From Spirochaetae bacterium HGW-Spirochaetae-4 (GTDB lineage: Bacteria; Spirochaetota; Spirochaetia; Sphaerochaetales; Sphaerochaetaceae), in the NCBI GenBank assembly GCA_002839335.1, contig PGXU01000003.1, forward strand, positions 43,297 to 107,296: a stretch of 64,000 nt of DNA, written 5' to 3'. The notes under the pieces were generated by a model. The model was not told the DNA's origin and made no database searches. It was given only the letters and a program-made list of their open reading frames with translations. How positions within the stretch are numbered: position 1 is the first letter of the stretch; the number at the start of each line of letters is the position of its first letter. The position numbers and the translations under genes are program-made. This document shows positions 1-8,659 of the stretch, one piece after another.

Positions 1-1330
1 CGGACCAACTGTCGTTCGTCATGTTTACGATAACGTCCGCCCCATTGCGTACGAAGCCCGCGGTCAAGTACCCGAATACATCCTCGAAACAGATGGGGGT
101 TGAGAATTTCACACCCTCATCGGTTTCGAATACTACCGGATCGTAACCCTTTTCCCACCAATTGTAGTCGTTCGCCAGCAACAGGTTGTACAACCAGGGC
201 ATTTCCTTTTCATAGGGGAAGTGCTCGGTGAAGGGTACGAGATGTTGCTTCCTATAGGTCTTCTTTATCTCACCGCTTTCGAACATGATCACGGTGTTGT
301 AGTCCTTGCGGTTCCAAGAGCCGTCGGGGTTCAATGGTGGCAGCTGTTCGTTGTCCAAAACTCCTTCCGGATTCCCGGTGAGCAATGGAACCGGGAGGGA
401 TTTTCCAAAGGCTACGAACTCATCGACCAATGCCGCGGTCGCTTCATCCGTCTTGTATGTGGTATGCCAATAGACCGATGGAACAAAAGCAGTCTCGGAC
501 CATAACACCATGTCGGGATTGCCCTGCAATGCTTGCAGGCTCATGGTCCGGAGATTGTTGAAATTTCGTTTGTAGGTCTCATACCCGCCTTTCCAGGAAT
601 CGGCGCTATGCTGCACGGTGGCGACACGCCAGGTCAACTCGGGTTCCTCGGATTCCCATTTTGACAGGGTGATGAATCCGAAGGTGAAGACGAAAACCAG
701 AATAGCCGCATATCCGACGACTGTCGGCATATTGGATCGCAAGAACGCGATGATCGGTTCTTTTTTCCCACCAAACTGATCGGCCACATATCGACCCAAG
801 AATGCTTGGGGAAGCACCATGACGAATGTTATGCCCCATATTCCCGAGAATTCGGCAATCTGGACGAACGGCAGGAATTCATACACGGCATAGGCGATAG
901 TCCCGTAGGGATATCCGGCGAACCACGACTGGCTCAAGTATGCATAGGCTACCCAGATAATGGTCTGGACAAGGAAGCTGTAGCGTTTGAACAAGCGGTC
1001 GGCAGCCTTCAAGGCTGGAAACAGCATCACCATTTCCCCGCCTTTGATTATGGGGACCAGCAGGATTGCAAGTGGATGGAAAGTGGTGAGCCAATAATTG
1101 AAACAGGTGTAGAACGCAAACCCGAACAAGAAGCCATAAAAAGGAATGGCCTTCCAAGTTGTGTTGCGAATAATAGCAAACAGGGGAATCAGTGCAAAAA
1201 AGGCAATCGCACCAAAACCCCTATTCGATAAGAAACCTGGAAACGCAAAAGAGTAGACAACCGCAGTAGCAACTAGCAGTAGGATCTCGAGGCCATAGGT
1301 TCCAAAGCCTCTTTTACGATACAAATCCAC
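1..1330 (-). CDS. lnt: Apolipoprotein N-acyltransferase, partial (C-terminus outside window)
   Basis: Adds the third acyl chain to the N-terminal cysteine of lipoproteins in the inner membrane. About 443 codons are visible. The N-terminal half is a series of hydrophobic segments, including FAFPGFLSNRGFGAIAFFAL. The C-terminal half is a nitrilase-like domain with SETAF, a lysine in YRKQHLVPFTEHFP and the catalytic cysteine in STPICFEDVFG, followed by NMTNDSWS at the window edge. The GTG start at 1330 is the only plausible one: an in-frame stop lies four codons upstream and it begins 9 bases after the HU stop, so it is probably translated from the rpsT-hup message. Identity is clear; the start codon is somewhat uncertain because no strong ribosome binding site is seen. 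Confidence 0.93.
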   Translation of the reverse strand, partial: MDLYRKRGFGTYGLEILLLVATAVVYSFAFPGFLSNRGFGAIAFFALIPLFAIIRNTTWKAIPFYGFLFGFAFYTCFNYWLTTFHPLAILLVPIIKGGEMVMLFPALKAADRLFKRYSFLVQTIIWVAYAYLSQSWFAGYPYGTIAYAVYEFLPFVQIAEFSGIWGITFVMVLPQAFLGRYVADQFGGKKEPIIAFLRSNMPTVVGYAAILVFVFTFGFITLSKWESEEPELTWRVATVQHSADSWKGGYETYKRNFNNLRTMSLQALQGNPDMVLWSETAFVPSVYWHTTYKTDEATAALVDEFVAFGKSLPVPLLTGNPEGVLDNEQLPPLNPDGSWNRKDYNTVIMFESGEIKKTYRKQHLVPFTEHFPYEKEMPWLYNLLLANDYNWWEKGYDPVVFETDEGVKFSTPICFEDVFGYLTAGFVRNGADVIVNMTNDSWS

Positions 1331-1339
1331 AGTCTTGTG

Positions 1340-1657
1340 TTACTTTTCGTTGTTATGTTGGCGAAGTTTCCAGACGAAGTCCTTCAATTCCTTGCCAGGT
1401 CTGAAAATTGCAACCCCGTGTGTATCGACCGCGACGAGTTCGCCGGTCTTGGGATTACGTGCCCGCTCTCGACCCTTGCGTGTCCGAACCTCGAAAGTTC
1501 CGAATCCGCGAAGTTCGATTACCCGATCCTCTTCCAAGCCACGTTTGATCTCCTCAAAGAATTCATCAATGACACTATGTACGTCGGGTCGATTGAGACC
1601 GAGCTTAATCTGAATGTTTTCAATTATCTCAGCTTTGGTCAATTTATTGTTTGCCAT
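1340..1657 (-). CDS. hup: HU/IHF-family DNA-binding protein
   Basis: Small dimeric nucleoid protein of 105 residues, slightly longer than the usual 90-100. The N-terminal helices (LTKAEIIENIQIKLGL) lead to the family signature GFGTFEVRTRKGRERARNPKTG and the DNA-binding arm region, where an RNPKTGE motif carries the intercalating proline. It ends in a short charged tail. AAGGAG precedes the ATG. It lies 38 bases after rpsT and 9 before lnt, so the three look co-transcribed. HU and IHF subunits cannot be told apart with certainty from the sequence alone. Confidence 0.92.
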   Translation of the reverse strand: MANNKLTKAEIIENIQIKLGLNRPDVHSVIDEFFEEIKRGLEEDRVIELRGFGTFEVRTRKGRERARNPKTGELVAVDTHGVAIFRPGKELKDFVWKLRQHNNEK

Positions 1658-1695
1658 GAACCTACTCCTTATAGAATGAACAGATGACGATACAA

Positions 1696-1968
1696 CTACT
1701 CGGCCTTCTGCAAGGCGTTGTACTGTGCATGCAGTCGTGACTTCTTTCGTGAGACGGTATTGGCATGATAGACGCCCTTGCTTCCGGCAGTATCGATCAG
1801 CTTGATGGCAAGATCGTACTTTTCTTTCACAAGATCGTTATCCTTGGCTTGTGCCGCAATCTGGAACTTCTTGACAGCAGTACGAACCGCACTCTTGGTC
1901 TCCCTGTTCCGTAGTCTTCTTTTCTCGTTCTGGCGCTCTCTTTTGGCAGCCGAGCTGGTGTTGAACAC
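1696..1968 (-). CDS. rpsT: 30S ribosomal protein S20
   Basis: Primary 16S rRNA-binding protein of the small subunit, 90 residues, the usual length. It is very basic and helical, with the family pattern SAAKRERQNEKRRLRNRETKS at the N-terminus and GVYHANTVSRKKSRL near the C-terminus. The start is GTG with GGAGG seven bases upstream. GTG could tune expression, since S20 commonly uses a weak start in other bacteria. It is first in the rpsT-hup-lnt set, behind a promoter in the ricT-rpsT gap. Confidence 0.95.
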   Translation of the reverse strand: MFNTSSAAKRERQNEKRRLRNRETKSAVRTAVKKFQIAAQAKDNDLVKEKYDLAIKLIDTAGSKGVYHANTVSRKKSRLHAQYNALQKAE

Positions 1969-2042
1969 GTAATACCTCCAAAGGTTTTCTCAATTATATA
2001 AGTTCAAGGGAATTAATTGTATCTCTGAACCAACGGATACAC

Positions 2043-2071
2043 AAAATACCATACTCCGTAATATCGGTCAA
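2043..2071 (-). promoter_or_regulatory. Promoter for rpsT-hup-lnt
   Basis: On the minus strand TTGACC is followed after exactly 17 bases by TATTTT, about 75 bases before the rpsT start and just after the ricT stop. A second TATAAT-like box lies nearer the gene (about 1994-1999) but has no good -35 partner. Confidence 0.55.
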
Positions 2072-2085
2072 TACAATAGTTTGTA

Positions 2086-3270
2086 TCAGTTTGTAAGAAA
2101 TTCGTCTAGATACTCACGGGTCACTTCCCAGCGAGAGTTCTCATCATTGTGATAAACAGCCGAAAAAGGAATCGTCAAATGCCTTCCGTCGGGACCGGTA
2201 AGGGAAATCTTGCGTGATAAAATATTTACTTCGGTGATTTTCATCAGTTCGTGCTGTATCTTCAACTTGCTTCCTTCCTGGGGCAGGTTCCGCTTTTCCT
2301 CAAAATAGAAATCGTACTCATAGGAAAGGCAACACAACAATCTTCCACAAGGTCCAGAAATTTTTGTGGAATTTAGCGAAAGATTTTGTTCCTTGGCCAT
2401 TTTTATGGATACCGGGTTCAATTTGTCGGTAATGGCATGGCAACAAAAGTCTCTTCCACAGACAGCCAAGCCTCCCAAGACACGTGATTCGTCCCTGACA
2501 CCGATCTGTCGCAACTCGATGCGGATCCTGAATACAGCGACCAAATCCTTTACAAGATCACGGAAATCGACGCGGTTCGCCGCAGTGAAGAAGAAGATTA
2601 TCTTGGCTTCGCCGAACAAATAATGGGCAGACACCAATTTCATATCCAATCCGTGGATCTGCACCTTTTCGCGACACAGGACAAGGGCCTCGCCCTCCAT
2701 CTCGGTCAACTCACGGTACCTCGCGTAATCGTCCTTGCCGGCCAACCGATCGATCCAGTCGACATCTCCGGAAATCTTGACCGGAACATCGTCCTCCTTG
2801 TTCGCTTTGCCGGAGGAACAGCATCCCTCACATTGCGCACACGCATCATCCGGGGTCTCGTCGAAATCGAGTCCTGCCGCAACATACGGAGGTACCACGA
2901 CAGGATCCTGCGCCGCATCCGAAGAAGCGGAGACTTCAGGTTCACCGGAAGCGACAAGATCCTCGTCGACCCCATATACTTCGTCGATCGCCTCGCCATG
3001 GAGACAAGCTCCCTGGCATTCGGTCGAGCCGGGCTCGTAGCCCTTCATCGCCATCGCCGAACCGACGACCATGCCATAATCGAGTCCATAACGGGAGGGT
3101 GCGATGACATGGACTCCACGCGCAAGAGGTTTCTCGGAGGCACATACAGACAATTCATTTGAAGATGGATTCTTCACCAAATATATATATCCATATTCCG
3201 GCCGCTGGGTCGGCTTCTTCGCTTGAGCCTCCCCGTCATGTGCAGAATGGAAATTTCTATCTTTTTTCAT
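2086..3270 (-). CDS. ricT: PSP1/RicT-family protein with a cysteine-rich insert
   Basis: Relative of Bacillus RicT (YaaT), part of a complex that affects mRNA processing by RNase Y; its role in spirochaetes is not established. The C-terminal two thirds match the family closely: HGLDMKLV, VDFRDLVKDL, RIELRQIGVRDESRVLGG, then CGRDFCC and CGRLLCC, with PVSIKMAKEQNLSLN between them. An extra 70-80 residue acidic block interrupts the N-terminal domain (about 2791-3018) and contains ACAQCEGCCS. ATG at 3270 was chosen because AAGG lies six bases upstream; an in-frame TTG at 3315 sits almost at the predicted transcript start. The protein is then 394 residues, against about 275 in Bacillus. rny is about 19 kb away in this window. 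Confidence 0.88.
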   Translation of the reverse strand: MKKDRNFHSAHDGEAQAKKPTQRPEYGYIYLVKNPSSNELSVCASEKPLARGVHVIAPSRYGLDYGMVVGSAMAMKGYEPGSTECQGACLHGEAIDEVYGVDEDLVASGEPEVSASSDAAQDPVVVPPYVAAGLDFDETPDDACAQCEGCCSSGKANKEDDVPVKISGDVDWIDRLAGKDDYARYRELTEMEGEALVLCREKVQIHGLDMKLVSAHYLFGEAKIIFFFTAANRVDFRDLVKDLVAVFRIRIELRQIGVRDESRVLGGLAVCGRDFCCHAITDKLNPVSIKMAKEQNLSLNSTKISGPCGRLLCCLSYEYDFYFEEKRNLPQEGSKLKIQHELMKITEVNILSRKISLTGPDGRHLTIPFSAVYHNDENSRWEVTREYLDEFLTN

Positions 3271-3324
3271 CAACATCCTTATTTGCTTAAGCTGAAAAGC
3301 ATTAGATTCTCTCAAGCATATCCT

Positions 3325-3353
3325 AAGCTACCATGTTGGAACGAAATTGTCAA
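3325..3353 (-). promoter_or_regulatory. Promoter for ricT
   Basis: Minus-strand TTGACA, 17-base spacer, TAGCTT. Transcription would start near 3317, close upstream of the ATG chosen for ricT. It lies back to back with the tatD promoter. Confidence 0.55.
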
Positions 3354-3366
3354 ACACAAATCTGCC

Positions 3367-3395
3367 TTGACGACCACAATGGTTCATGGTATCTT
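3367..3395 (+). promoter_or_regulatory. Promoter for tatD-dusB-purD
   Basis: Plus-strand TTGACG, 17-base spacer, TATCTT, ending 49 bases before the tatD ATG. Confidence 0.6.
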
Positions 3396-3444
3396 CTTGA
3401 TAAGTCCCGTAAAGACATATTTCTTATCAACATCAGGAAAAACC

Positions 3445-4224
3445 ATGCAATTATTTGATACTCACGCCCATATCGGCCTGATACATGAAGACCAGATGGA
3501 GCAATTGCTCATCATACAACTCGCCAAGCGGAAGTCGGTTTCCCATATCGTCAGTATCTGCAATAGCCTCCACGACTTCGAGCAGGTATACGAGAATCTG
3601 AAGACCGCCACAGGTGTATACCATGCGGTGGGAGTTTCTCCGTCGGAAGTAGCGAACCCCGGAGTAAATTGGGAACACAGGCTGCAGGCCTTTGCGAAAC
3701 TGGACCGTGTAATCGCCATTGGCGAGATCGGGCTAGACTATTATCGTAATTTCGGAGACAAGAACTCCCAAGTGGAGCTTTTCATCAGACAGCTGGACAT
3801 AGCCAGGAGTCTTCAATTGCCCGCGATCATCCACAACCGTGAAGCTGGCCGCGACCTGCTCGATATATTGAAGACCAGGATCGGAGAAAAGGGCGGAATA
3901 TTCCACTGCTATTCCGAGGATTGGCTCTACGCCATGGAAGCTTTGGAATTGCCCATGTATTTCTCGTTCGCCGGAAACATCACGTATAAGAACGTCCGCC
4001 ATCTGCACGAAACCATAGCAAATCTTCCCATGGATAGGATTCTCATCGAATCGGAAAGTCCTTTCATGGTTCCTTCAAACTACAAGGGGAAACGGAACAA
4101 GCCCGCATATTTGGTCGAGACTGCACAAGCGATTGCGGATATCAAACGAATGTCGTTGGAAGATACCGCACAGGCGTTGTACGAAAATAGCCTCAGGGCC
4201 TTCCACTTGCCGGAGAACGCATAG
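3445..4224 (+). CDS. tatD: TatD-family metal-dependent hydrolase
   Basis: Member of the TatD nuclease family (TIM barrel, metal-dependent 3'-5' exonuclease activity in characterised members), 259 residues. The first metal motif THAH is at residues 5-8, followed by GEIGLDYYRN, the histidine in PAIIHNRE and HCYSEDW. The final family motif, normally E-T-D-(S/A)-P, reads ESESP here, so the usual aspartate is glutamate at residue 204. The start at 3445 gives the canonical MQLFDTHAH beginning and has AGGA upstream; the longer reading frame from 3223 overlaps divergent ricT and adds nothing conserved. dusB follows after 5 bases. Confidence 0.9.
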   Translation: MQLFDTHAHIGLIHEDQMEQLLIIQLAKRKSVSHIVSICNSLHDFEQVYENLKTATGVYHAVGVSPSEVANPGVNWEHRLQAFAKLDRVIAIGEIGLDYYRNFGDKNSQVELFIRQLDIARSLQLPAIIHNREAGRDLLDILKTRIGEKGGIFHCYSEDWLYAMEALELPMYFSFAGNITYKNVRHLHETIANLPMDRILIESESPFMVPSNYKGKRNKPAYLVETAQAIADIKRMSLEDTAQALYENSLRAFHLPENA

Positions 4225-4229
4225 TACGT

Positions 4230-5258
4230 ATGACTGGTCAAATGCAACCCAAACCTCTTTATCATCCCGTTGATATCGGCTCGGTCCACATCGACGGGAA
4301 TTTGTTTCTCGCTCCTTTGGCGGGATACACGGACAGGGCTTTCCGTTCCGTTTGTATCGACAAGGGAGCGTCGTTCACGTATACCGAGATGGTGAGTGCC
4401 GAAGGTCTCGCCCGGGACAGCGTCAACACGGAAAAACTTATGGTACGGGCGGAGAACGAACAACAGCTCGCAATCCAGATTTTCATGCCGGAAGCGTCGG
4501 TCGTTGCCAGAAGTATCGGGAAGCTCTTGGAATATTCTCCTACGGTCATAGATATCAATTGCGGGTGTCCTGTGCCAAAGGTAGTGAAGACAGGAGCCGG
4601 TTCGGCTCTTCTGAGATTTCCCGACAAGATCCATGATATTGTCCACCTTATCAAGCATTCCTGCGATATCCCCGTTTCGGTCAAGATCAGATTGGGATGG
4701 GATTCAAGCTCCCTCAACTATCGTGAGACTACCGATGCCGCACTTGCGGCTGGAGTCGACATGATCACGATGCACGCCCGTACGAAAGCCATGGGCTATT
4801 CGGGAACCGCCGATTGGTCGGCGCTAGCCGATTTGAAACACTATGTGTACAAGAACAATCCGAAGGTTCCCATTTTCGGTTCCGGCGACCTCTTTTCAGC
4901 CCAGGCTGCCAAAGAGATGTTGGAACAGACAGGGGTCGATGGTGTCATGTTCGCCCGTGGAGCCATGGGAAACCCCTTCATTTTCTCCGATACCTACAAC
5001 CTGTTGACCAAGGGGGAGGAGACGGTGTACCACACTACCCGGGAACGGGTGACCACCCTGCTCAAGCAGCTGCATCTCATGGGAAACGACATAGGAGAAC
5101 GGCTGGCTTGCCGAGAGATGCGCAAGCATGCGACCGCCTATCTCAAGGGGATCCATCACGCTTCGAAAGCCAAGCAGGCACTCGTCCAAGCGAACACCTA
5201 CGAGCAGTATGAGACCATCTGTGCCCGCTTGGTGGAAGAGACTCCACAAGAGCTATAA
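4230..5258 (+). CDS. dusB: tRNA-dihydrouridine synthase
   Basis: FMN-dependent enzyme that reduces uridines in the tRNA D-loop, 342 residues. The FMN-binding start APLAGYTDRAFR, the E-M-V-S-A-E-G segment, the catalytic cysteine in DINCGCPVPKV, the phosphate-contact region SVKIRLGW and MHARTKAMGYSG, and the C-terminal GSGDLF...VMFARGAMGNPFIF are all in order. The helical C-terminal domain follows (LACREMRKHATAYLKGI). The fold is typical of bacterial DusB; the exact target uridine cannot be read from the sequence. Coupled to tatD (5-base gap). Confidence 0.92.
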   Translation: MTGQMQPKPLYHPVDIGSVHIDGNLFLAPLAGYTDRAFRSVCIDKGASFTYTEMVSAEGLARDSVNTEKLMVRAENEQQLAIQIFMPEASVVARSIGKLLEYSPTVIDINCGCPVPKVVKTGAGSALLRFPDKIHDIVHLIKHSCDIPVSVKIRLGWDSSSLNYRETTDAALAAGVDMITMHARTKAMGYSGTADWSALADLKHYVYKNNPKVPIFGSGDLFSAQAAKEMLEQTGVDGVMFARGAMGNPFIFSDTYNLLTKGEETVYHTTRERVTTLLKQLHLMGNDIGERLACREMRKHATAYLKGIHHASKAKQALVQANTYEQYETICARLVEETPQEL

Positions 5259-5337
5259 CCTGTCGAGAGTTGACCTTGCCAATCGTTACATGGTAGCTTT
5301 CTTGGAGTCCCGAAACTATGCAGGGAAAGGAGAAAAC

Positions 5338-6603
5338 ATGAGAGTTCTTGTGTTGGGTTCTGGAGCAAAAGACCATGCGATGACTTGGTTGTTTTCCCAA
5401 AGCAAGCTTATTGACGGGTTGTTTGTCGCCAAAGGAAATGTTGGCACCGGTGACATTGCGGAAAATCTTCCCGATGTCGATCCGTCATCTCCGGAATCGG
5501 TTTACGAGGCTTGCAGGAAATACGATATCAACTTTGTGTTTGTCGGAACCGAGGCACCATTGTTCACTGGGGTGATCGATTACCTGAACAATCGTGGCAT
5601 AGACACCTTCGGAGCACCAGGCAATGCCTTGAAACTTGAGGGTGACCGCTATTTCGCAAGAACCTTCACATCCCGTCACAATATTCCCACCCCGCCATAC
5701 AAGATGTTCTCCGACGAAGAATCCTTGTCGAATTTCCTGAAGCGCCACCCGGGAGAAAACTTCGTTCTCAAGCGCAATGCCATGGCTCCGAGCAGGATCA
5801 TGGTCGACTCGAACGATTACCAAACCCTGATGAATTTCGGCAAAGGTATTTTGCAGACCGACAATCTTCTTGTTGAGAACCACTTGGCCGGATTGTCCGT
5901 CACCATTACAGTCTTCACCGACAACAACGGATACCTGATGTTGCCGCTTTGCTCCGACTATACCAAGAGCGAGGAAGGCGGTTCAGGTGCCGCTACCGGT
6001 GGAATGGGGTCCATCTGTCCCGTACCACTTCCGAAAAGTGTCCAGAAGCAGATCATCGAGTTGATTATCGAACCTACACTCTATGGTATGCAGGTCGAAC
6101 AATTTGCCTACAAGGGTGTTCTGACATTCAGTGTCATTCTCACAAACGATGGCCCCGTATTGGTCGACTACCACGTCAGGTTCAACGATCCTGCAACACA
6201 AGCTATCGTTCCGCTGATCAAGTCGGATATCATCGAGATTCTCAACGCCATGAAGCAAGATACTGTCAAGAATTTCCAACTTGAGGTTTCGACCAAATCG
6301 GCCGTGGCGGTGGTGGTTGCCAGCCAGGGATATCCCGACAAACCGGTGCTGGGACAGATTGTCGAACCACTTCCCAATATCATAAGGAACAACCTGCTGA
6401 CAAACAAACCGATGGTCTTCTATGGTGCTGTCATGGAGAAGGATAATGTCTCTGTGACAACCGGTGGAAGGAATGTCACGATTGTCGGAATCGGGAAAAA
6501 TATTATCCAAGCAAATAAGCAGGCGTACCAGTATATCGACTCGGTTCGTTTCAATGGGGCGTGGTACCGCAACGATATCGGGAACAAGTTTTTCGAGAAC
6601 TAA
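5338..6603 (+). CDS. purD: Divergent PurD-like ATP-grasp protein
   Basis: Overall architecture of phosphoribosylamine-glycine ligase (GAR synthetase): N-terminal Rossmann-like domain (MRVLVLGSGAKDHAM), ATP-grasp centre, C-terminal domain ending in AYQYIDSVRFNGAWYRNDIG; 421 residues, the normal length. However, motifs that are nearly invariant in PurD are changed: GGREHA is GAKDHA, the ATP-binding loop KADGLAAGKGV is KRNAMAPSRIM (residues 145-155), QDHKR is SDYTK, and the metal-binding EFN(x)RFGDPETQ is DYHVRFNDPATQ (277-288). ATGGMG is retained. ATG at 5338 has AAAGGAG upstream. No other purine gene is in the window. It may be a specialised ligase or an inactive paralogue, so the symbol records only the nearest family. 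Confidence 0.75.
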   Translation: MRVLVLGSGAKDHAMTWLFSQSKLIDGLFVAKGNVGTGDIAENLPDVDPSSPESVYEACRKYDINFVFVGTEAPLFTGVIDYLNNRGIDTFGAPGNALKLEGDRYFARTFTSRHNIPTPPYKMFSDEESLSNFLKRHPGENFVLKRNAMAPSRIMVDSNDYQTLMNFGKGILQTDNLLVENHLAGLSVTITVFTDNNGYLMLPLCSDYTKSEEGGSGAATGGMGSICPVPLPKSVQKQIIELIIEPTLYGMQVEQFAYKGVLTFSVILTNDGPVLVDYHVRFNDPATQAIVPLIKSDIIEILNAMKQDTVKNFQLEVSTKSAVAVVVASQGYPDKPVLGQIVEPLPNIIRNNLLTNKPMVFYGAVMEKDNVSVTTGGRNVTIVGIGKNIIQANKQAYQYIDSVRFNGAWYRNDIGNKFFEN

Positions 6604-6642
6604 TCGGCAATCGTGTCAGACTATCACTCGGTATAAAAATTG

Positions 6643-6680
6643 AAGCCTGCAACCGTAATGAAACCGGTGCAGGCTTTTTG
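6643..6680 (+). terminator. Terminator between convergent purD-like gene and rlmB
   Basis: Hairpin AAGCCTGCAACCG / CGGTGCAGGCTT with an 8-base loop, followed by TTTTT. On the minus strand the same stem is followed by TTCAATTTTTA, so it probably works in both directions. Confidence 0.8.
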
Positions 6681-6727
6681 CTGATGAATAGTATCGCAAC
6701 CCCAGGGCAAGAGCTGGAAAGTGGAGG

Positions 6728-7504
6728 CTAAGCCTCCTCGGCACGTACAACCGGTTGTTGGCGACGGAATTCGTATAATAGGATGCCCGCGGCAACCGAT
6801 ACGTTCAACGAGTCGATGTGGCCGGATGTCGGAATGGATACGATATGGTCGCAATGCTTTTCAACCAGCTGGCTCATCCCATCCCCTTCCGAACCCATGA
6901 CAAGCACCGTCCGATTCGGGAATTTCATCGAGAATACGGCATCACCACCCATATCGGCGCCATATACCCAGAAACCCTGTTTCTGCAACAATTCAATCTC
7001 ACGGACCAGATTGGTCACCGTAGCCATGGGAACGTATTGCGCGGCTCCACTGGAGATGCGGACCACGGTTTCGTTTGCCTGGGCACTCCGTCGTTCCGGT
7101 ACGATCACAAGATCGACGGAAAACTGGTCGGCGCTCCGTAGGATCGCACCAAGATTGTGGACATCTGTAATACCGTCGAGGACAAGAACCAGGGCAGGCT
7201 TGTCTTCTGGCAATCCCGCGAGAAAGTCCTTCACTGTTGTGGCGTCCTTCCTACCGGAACCCGACTGACGTTCCCGGGGCCTTCCCATATCCAACATGGC
7301 TCCACGATGGTCCGCACTCTGTATCAGCCTGTCCATTTCAATCTTCGCTATCTTTCTGACTGCGACGTTCGAGTTTCCGCGAGCCAACGACTCCAAGCGA
7401 TCGTTGCGCTTTTCCATATTCCTGCAAATATACAATATGCTACCAGCAGGAGCTTGTTTCAAAGCCTCTTCGATCGCATGAAATCCTACTATCCTCTCGC
7501 CCAT
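6728..7504 (-). CDS. rlmB: 23S rRNA (guanosine-2'-O-)-methyltransferase, SpoU family
   Basis: SPOUT-class methyltransferase of 258 residues. An N-terminal substrate-binding domain (GFHAIEEALKQAP) is followed by the knotted catalytic domain with motif 1 LDGITDVHNLGAILRSA, motif 2 VLVMGSEGDGMSQLV and motif 3 IPTSGHIDSLNVSVAAGILLYE. It is downstream of dnaJ by 10 bases and likely shares the grpE-dnaK-dnaJ transcript. The family also contains tRNA Gm18 enzymes (TrmH); the N-terminal extension favours RlmB. Confidence 0.9.
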   Translation of the reverse strand: MGERIVGFHAIEEALKQAPAGSILYICRNMEKRNDRLESLARGNSNVAVRKIAKIEMDRLIQSADHRGAMLDMGRPRERQSGSGRKDATTVKDFLAGLPEDKPALVLVLDGITDVHNLGAILRSADQFSVDLVIVPERRSAQANETVVRISSGAAQYVPMATVTNLVREIELLQKQGFWVYGADMGGDAVFSMKFPNRTVLVMGSEGDGMSQLVEKHCDHIVSIPTSGHIDSLNVSVAAGILLYEFRRQQPVVRAEEA

Positions 7505-7514
7505 GAAAACTCCC

Positions 7515-8630
7515 CTATTCGGTAAATGGTACCGGCTCGGGATTTTTGTTTTCTCCCAAGACTTCAGCCAACTGGCTCATTAGTTTTTTTGCTTCGCGAT
7601 TCAATTTCCGGGGAGTTTCCACTATCAACTTGATATATTGGTCACCCCGTTGATCCAACGATCCACGTAATTTCGGAACACCCTTGTTACGCAGACGCAG
7701 GACTTTTCCATTCTGTGTCCCGGCTGGAACGGCTACTTTCACCTTCACATCGTCGATTGTCATCACTTCGATATCCCCGCCCAATGCGGCTTGGGTTATC
7801 GATATGGGAATCTGGCAATACAAGTCGGTTCCAGACCGTTCGAAATAGGCATGGGAACGAACATTGACATAAACAAACAAATCGCCGGACGGTCCGCCAT
7901 TCGGTCCAGCATCGCCCATGCCCGAAATGGAGATCCGGTTCCCGGTATCCACTCCAGCAGGTATCGTGACCTTCAGCTTCTGCTGCTTGCGCATAAGACC
8001 CGACCCATGGCATTCACCACAGGGGTTCTCGACAATATGGCCCTCACCACCACAGGTGGGACACGTAGAAGCTATGGAGAAGAAGCCGGAATTCCGTCTC
8101 ACTTGACCTACACCGTTACAGGTAGGACAAATCTTTTTTCCCGAACCGCTCTTCACCCCCGATCCATGGCATGTCGAGCAATGGATCTGATGGGTATAGG
8201 AAACGTCGACTTTGGTTCCGAAGACAGCGTCCTTGAAATCGATCTCGATATCGTACCGCAGGCTTGAACCCACAGCCGGACCACGGGATGCTTGCGAGGA
8301 CCGTCCACCGCCACCAAAGAAGGATCCGAAGATATCTCCGAATCCTCCACCAAACAAATCGCTGAAGTCCCGGTATACATTGGAATAGTCCTGTGCACCA
8401 CCGGCATCGACACCCGCGAACCCGTACTGGTCGTACGCTTGCCGCTTCTGCTCGTTGCTCAATACTTCATAGGCTTCGCTGGCTTCCTTGAACCGTTCTT
8501 CCGCCGCCGCATCCCCAGGATTCTTGTCCGGATGATTCGCCACAGCCAATTTACGATAGGCTTTTTTGATTTCGTCCTGGGCGGCTCCTTTGGAAACGCC
8601 CAAGACTTCGTAATAATCCCGTTTTGCCAC
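7515..8630 (-). CDS. dnaJ: Chaperone protein DnaJ
   Basis: Hsp40 co-chaperone that stimulates DnaK ATPase, 371 residues. Full domain set: J domain with HPD in [11 protein letters not shown] (residues 5-70), Gly/Phe-rich linker ([18 protein letters not shown]), four CxxCxGxG zinc repeats (from CSTCHGSG to CGECHGSG), and the C-terminal substrate-binding domain ending in [17 protein letters not shown]. All eight zinc cysteines are present. It lies 29 bases after dnaK. Confidence 0.97.
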   Translation of the reverse strand: MAKRDYYEVLGVSKGAAQDEIKKAYRKLAVANHPDKNPGDAAAEERFKEASEAYEVLSNEQKRQAYDQYGFAGVDAGGAQDYSNVYRDFSDLFGGGFGDIFGSFFGGGGRSSQASRGPAVGSSLRYDIEIDFKDAVFGTKVDVSYTHQIHCSTCHGSGVKSGSGKKICPTCNGVGQVRRNSGFFSIASTCPTCGGEGHIVENPCGECHGSGLMRKQQKLKVTIPAGVDTGNRISISGMGDAGPNGGPSGDLFVYVNVRSHAYFERSGTDLYCQIPISITQAALGGDIEVMTIDDVKVKVAVPAGTQNGKVLRLRNKGVPKLRGSLDQRGDQYIKLIVETPRKLNREAKKLMSQLAEVLGENKNPEPVPFTE

Positions 8631-8659
8631 GGTGCAACACTTCCTTCAGTTGGATTCGA

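Noticed and set aside
606..1157. Short minus-strand open frames near the window start
   Set aside because: They are other-frame shadows of lnt, whose own frame runs off the edge.
3223..3444. Longer start for tatD
   Set aside because: It would overlap divergent ricT and its promoter, and adds no conserved residues.
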